The notes under the pieces: generated by a model | What the model saw: the letters and a program-made list of their open reading frames with translations, nothing else | Database searches by the model: none | Told to the model about the DNA's origin: nothing | Program-made: the position numbers and the translations under genes | Source of the DNA: JAJPHF01 sp035293805 | Lineage (GTDB): Bacteria > Chloroflexota > UBA6077 > JAJPHF01 | Reading direction: 5' to 3' | Length of the DNA: 47,750 nt | Assembly (NCBI GenBank): GCA_035293805.1 | Contig: DATGMD010000035.1 | Coordinates: 1 to 47,750 of the forward strand | In this document: in pieces, positions 46,732-47,750 of the stretch | Layout: the number at the start of each line of letters is the position of its first letter | Position numbering within the stretch: the first letter of the stretch is position 1

Positions 46732-47535
46732 ATGGCTGGCAAGCTGAAGCACCTGGCGATCAGCAGCGAGAACTACGCCGCGCTGGCCCGCTTCTACCAG
46801 GCGGCGTTCGGGCTGACGGCGTCGCCCACCAACCGCCCGGAGGGCGCCGTGTCGCTCTCCGACGGCTACCTGGGGATGAACTTCAACATTCGGCGCGTGG
46901 GCGCCTGGGGCCGCCTCGACCACTACGGCTTCGAGATCGACAGCATCGAGGAGCTTGAGGACCGGCTGCGCGACGCCTACCCGCGCGTGCAGCTCTTGAA
47001 GCGCCTGAGCATTCGCCCCTTCGCCGGCTTCACGATGCACGATCCAGCCGGCAACTACTTCGACCTGTCGGTGCCGTCGATGGAGAACCGGCGCGACGTA
47101 TACGCCGAGGCGGGCGCCGAGCACCCGCGCTACGTACACCACCTGACGCTGCGCGCGATGGAGCCGGAGCTGCTCTGCGGCTTCTACCGGCACGTCTTCG
47201 ACCTGGAGGAGCGGCCGAAGCAGGCCGGCGACCCGAACCACTACCTGTTCGACGGCCGCATCACGCTCGTCATCACGCCCTGGCAGATCGGCGACTACAC
47301 GGGCGGCAACGTCGAGGCGCCCGGCCCCGATCACATTGGCTTCGCCGTGGAGAGCCTGGAGAAGTTCGAGGCCGACGTCGAGCACATCAAGCTGCGGAAC
47401 CCGCGGCTGCACCCGATGCAGCTTGGCTACGGCCCCGAGGGCGAGAGCCGGCTGCGGCTGTTCCAGAGCTGCCATCTCGGCGAGCGCCACCTCGCCGATC
47501 CGGATGGCGTGCTGATCGACGTGGTCCGGGCCTGA
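46732..47535 (+). CDS. Tandem VOC family protein
   Basis: A 267-residue protein with two VOC modules. Module 1 starts LKHLAISSENYAALARFYQA and ends FTMHDPAGNYFDLSVPS. Module 2 starts VHHLTLRAMEPELLCGFYRH, includes GPDHIGFAVESLEKFEADVE, and ends FQSCHLGERHLADPDGVLID. Module 2 ligands may be H (VHHLTL) and H (PDHIGF), with Asp rather than Glu in the last strand. AAGGAGACGAGC precedes the ATG, 14 bases after the binding-protein stop. The Rieske gene follows after 44 bases, so the row is probably one operon handling an aromatic substrate. Confidence 0.85.
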   Translation: MAGKLKHLAISSENYAALARFYQAAFGLTASPTNRPEGAVSLSDGYLGMNFNIRRVGAWGRLDHYGFEIDSIEELEDRLRDAYPRVQLLKRLSIRPFAGFTMHDPAGNYFDLSVPSMENRRDVYAEAGAEHPRYVHHLTLRAMEPELLCGFYRHVFDLEERPKQAGDPNHYLFDGRITLVITPWQIGDYTGGNVEAPGPDHIGFAVESLEKFEADVEHIKLRNPRLHPMQLGYGPEGESRLRLFQSCHLGERHLADPDGVLIDVVRA

Positions 47536-47579
47536 GCGCGCCACCCAACCGGCTCCCCATCCGCTGCCCTGGAGGCCGC

Positions 47580-47750
47580 ATGTCCCGCGACGCCTACACC
47601 GATTTCGCGCACACCGGCCCCGGCACGCTGGCCGGGCGGTATCTGCGCCGCTTCTGGCAGCCGGTCGCCATCGCCGCCGACCTCCCGCCCGGCCACGCGA
47701 GGCCCATCCGCGTGATGAGCGAGGACTTCACGCTGTACCGGGGCGAGGAT
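47580..47750 (+). CDS. Rieske-type aromatic-ring-hydroxylating oxygenase, 5' part only
   Basis: Only 57 codons are inside the window. SRDAYTDFAHTGPGTLAGRY, LRRFWQPVAIAADLPPGHA, and RPIRVMSEDFTLYRGE match the N-terminus of large subunits of Rieske non-heme iron oxygenases of the phthalate/vanillate-demethylase type, just before the 2Fe-2S Cys/His motif, which lies beyond the edge. GGAGGCCGC precedes the ATG. Last visible gene of the rightward VOC row. Confidence 0.75.
   Translation, partial: MSRDAYTDFAHTGPGTLAGRYLRRFWQPVAIAADLPPGHARPIRVMSEDFTLYRGED

Noticed and set aside
1..47750. tRNA, rRNA, phage genes, integrases or transposases
   Set aside because: No cloverleaf with a T-loop, no ribosomal RNA stretches, and no recombinase motifs were found on either strand by eye.

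Overview
The window is very GC-rich bacterial DNA. GC-rich third positions create many long but meaningless opposite-strand frames. The gene content points to a Gram-positive-like, menaquinone-respiring heterotroph, most plausibly a Chloroflexota lineage (Thermomicrobia-like). The pointers are caa3-type oxidase genes in the order II-I-III-IV with CtaG nearby, MenA, Tat-exported molybdoenzymes, Ala/Pro-linked lipoproteins, F420/FMN luciferase-like oxidoreductases, and G/C-tract palindromic repeats between genes. The assignment is an inference; there is no rRNA or other phylogenetic marker RNA in the window.

Layout. (1) 142-6816, minus strand: an amidohydrolase and a luciferase-like oxidoreductase, a decayed gene remnant with a direct repeat, then a tight operon of two glyoxalase-fold (VOC) proteins, a MetE-like zinc methyltransferase and a substrate-binding lipoprotein. 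(2) 7165-22143, a core-metabolism island: a membrane protein plus Tat-exported molybdopterin oxidoreductase, pyruvate kinase and enolase, a GlcG/HbpS-like protein, a cupredoxin lipoprotein, the cytochrome c oxidase operon (subunit II with fused cytochrome c, subunit I with a membrane extension, III, IV), an asparaginase-family protein, MenA and CtaG. (3) 22260-23658: small hydrophilic proteins of unknown function. (4) 23676-47750, an accessory catabolic region: substrate-binding lipoproteins interleaved with a flavin monooxygenase, LigB-type and VOC-type ring-cleavage candidates, an amidohydrolase/decarboxylase, a carboxymuconolactone-decarboxylase-like protein, a luciferase-like oxidoreductase, and the start of a Rieske oxygenase at the right edge. 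Between them sit a beta-propeller surface protein with a PEP-CTERM-like tail and a crcB-DUF190 fluoride-resistance pair behind a probable fluoride riboswitch.

How the parts may work together. The core island makes a menaquinone and cytochrome c based aerobic chain. The flanking regions look like a module for capturing and oxidising small, probably aromatic or heteroaromatic, compounds. Eight substrate-binding lipoprotein genes occur in the window, but no ABC permease or ATPase gene does. One of the eight is interrupted by a single in-frame TAG that lies inside a dispersed G/C-tract repeat.

Several genes have recognisable sigma70-type promoters. The -10 is often TACACT or a close variant, 16-18 bp from a TTGAC-like -35.
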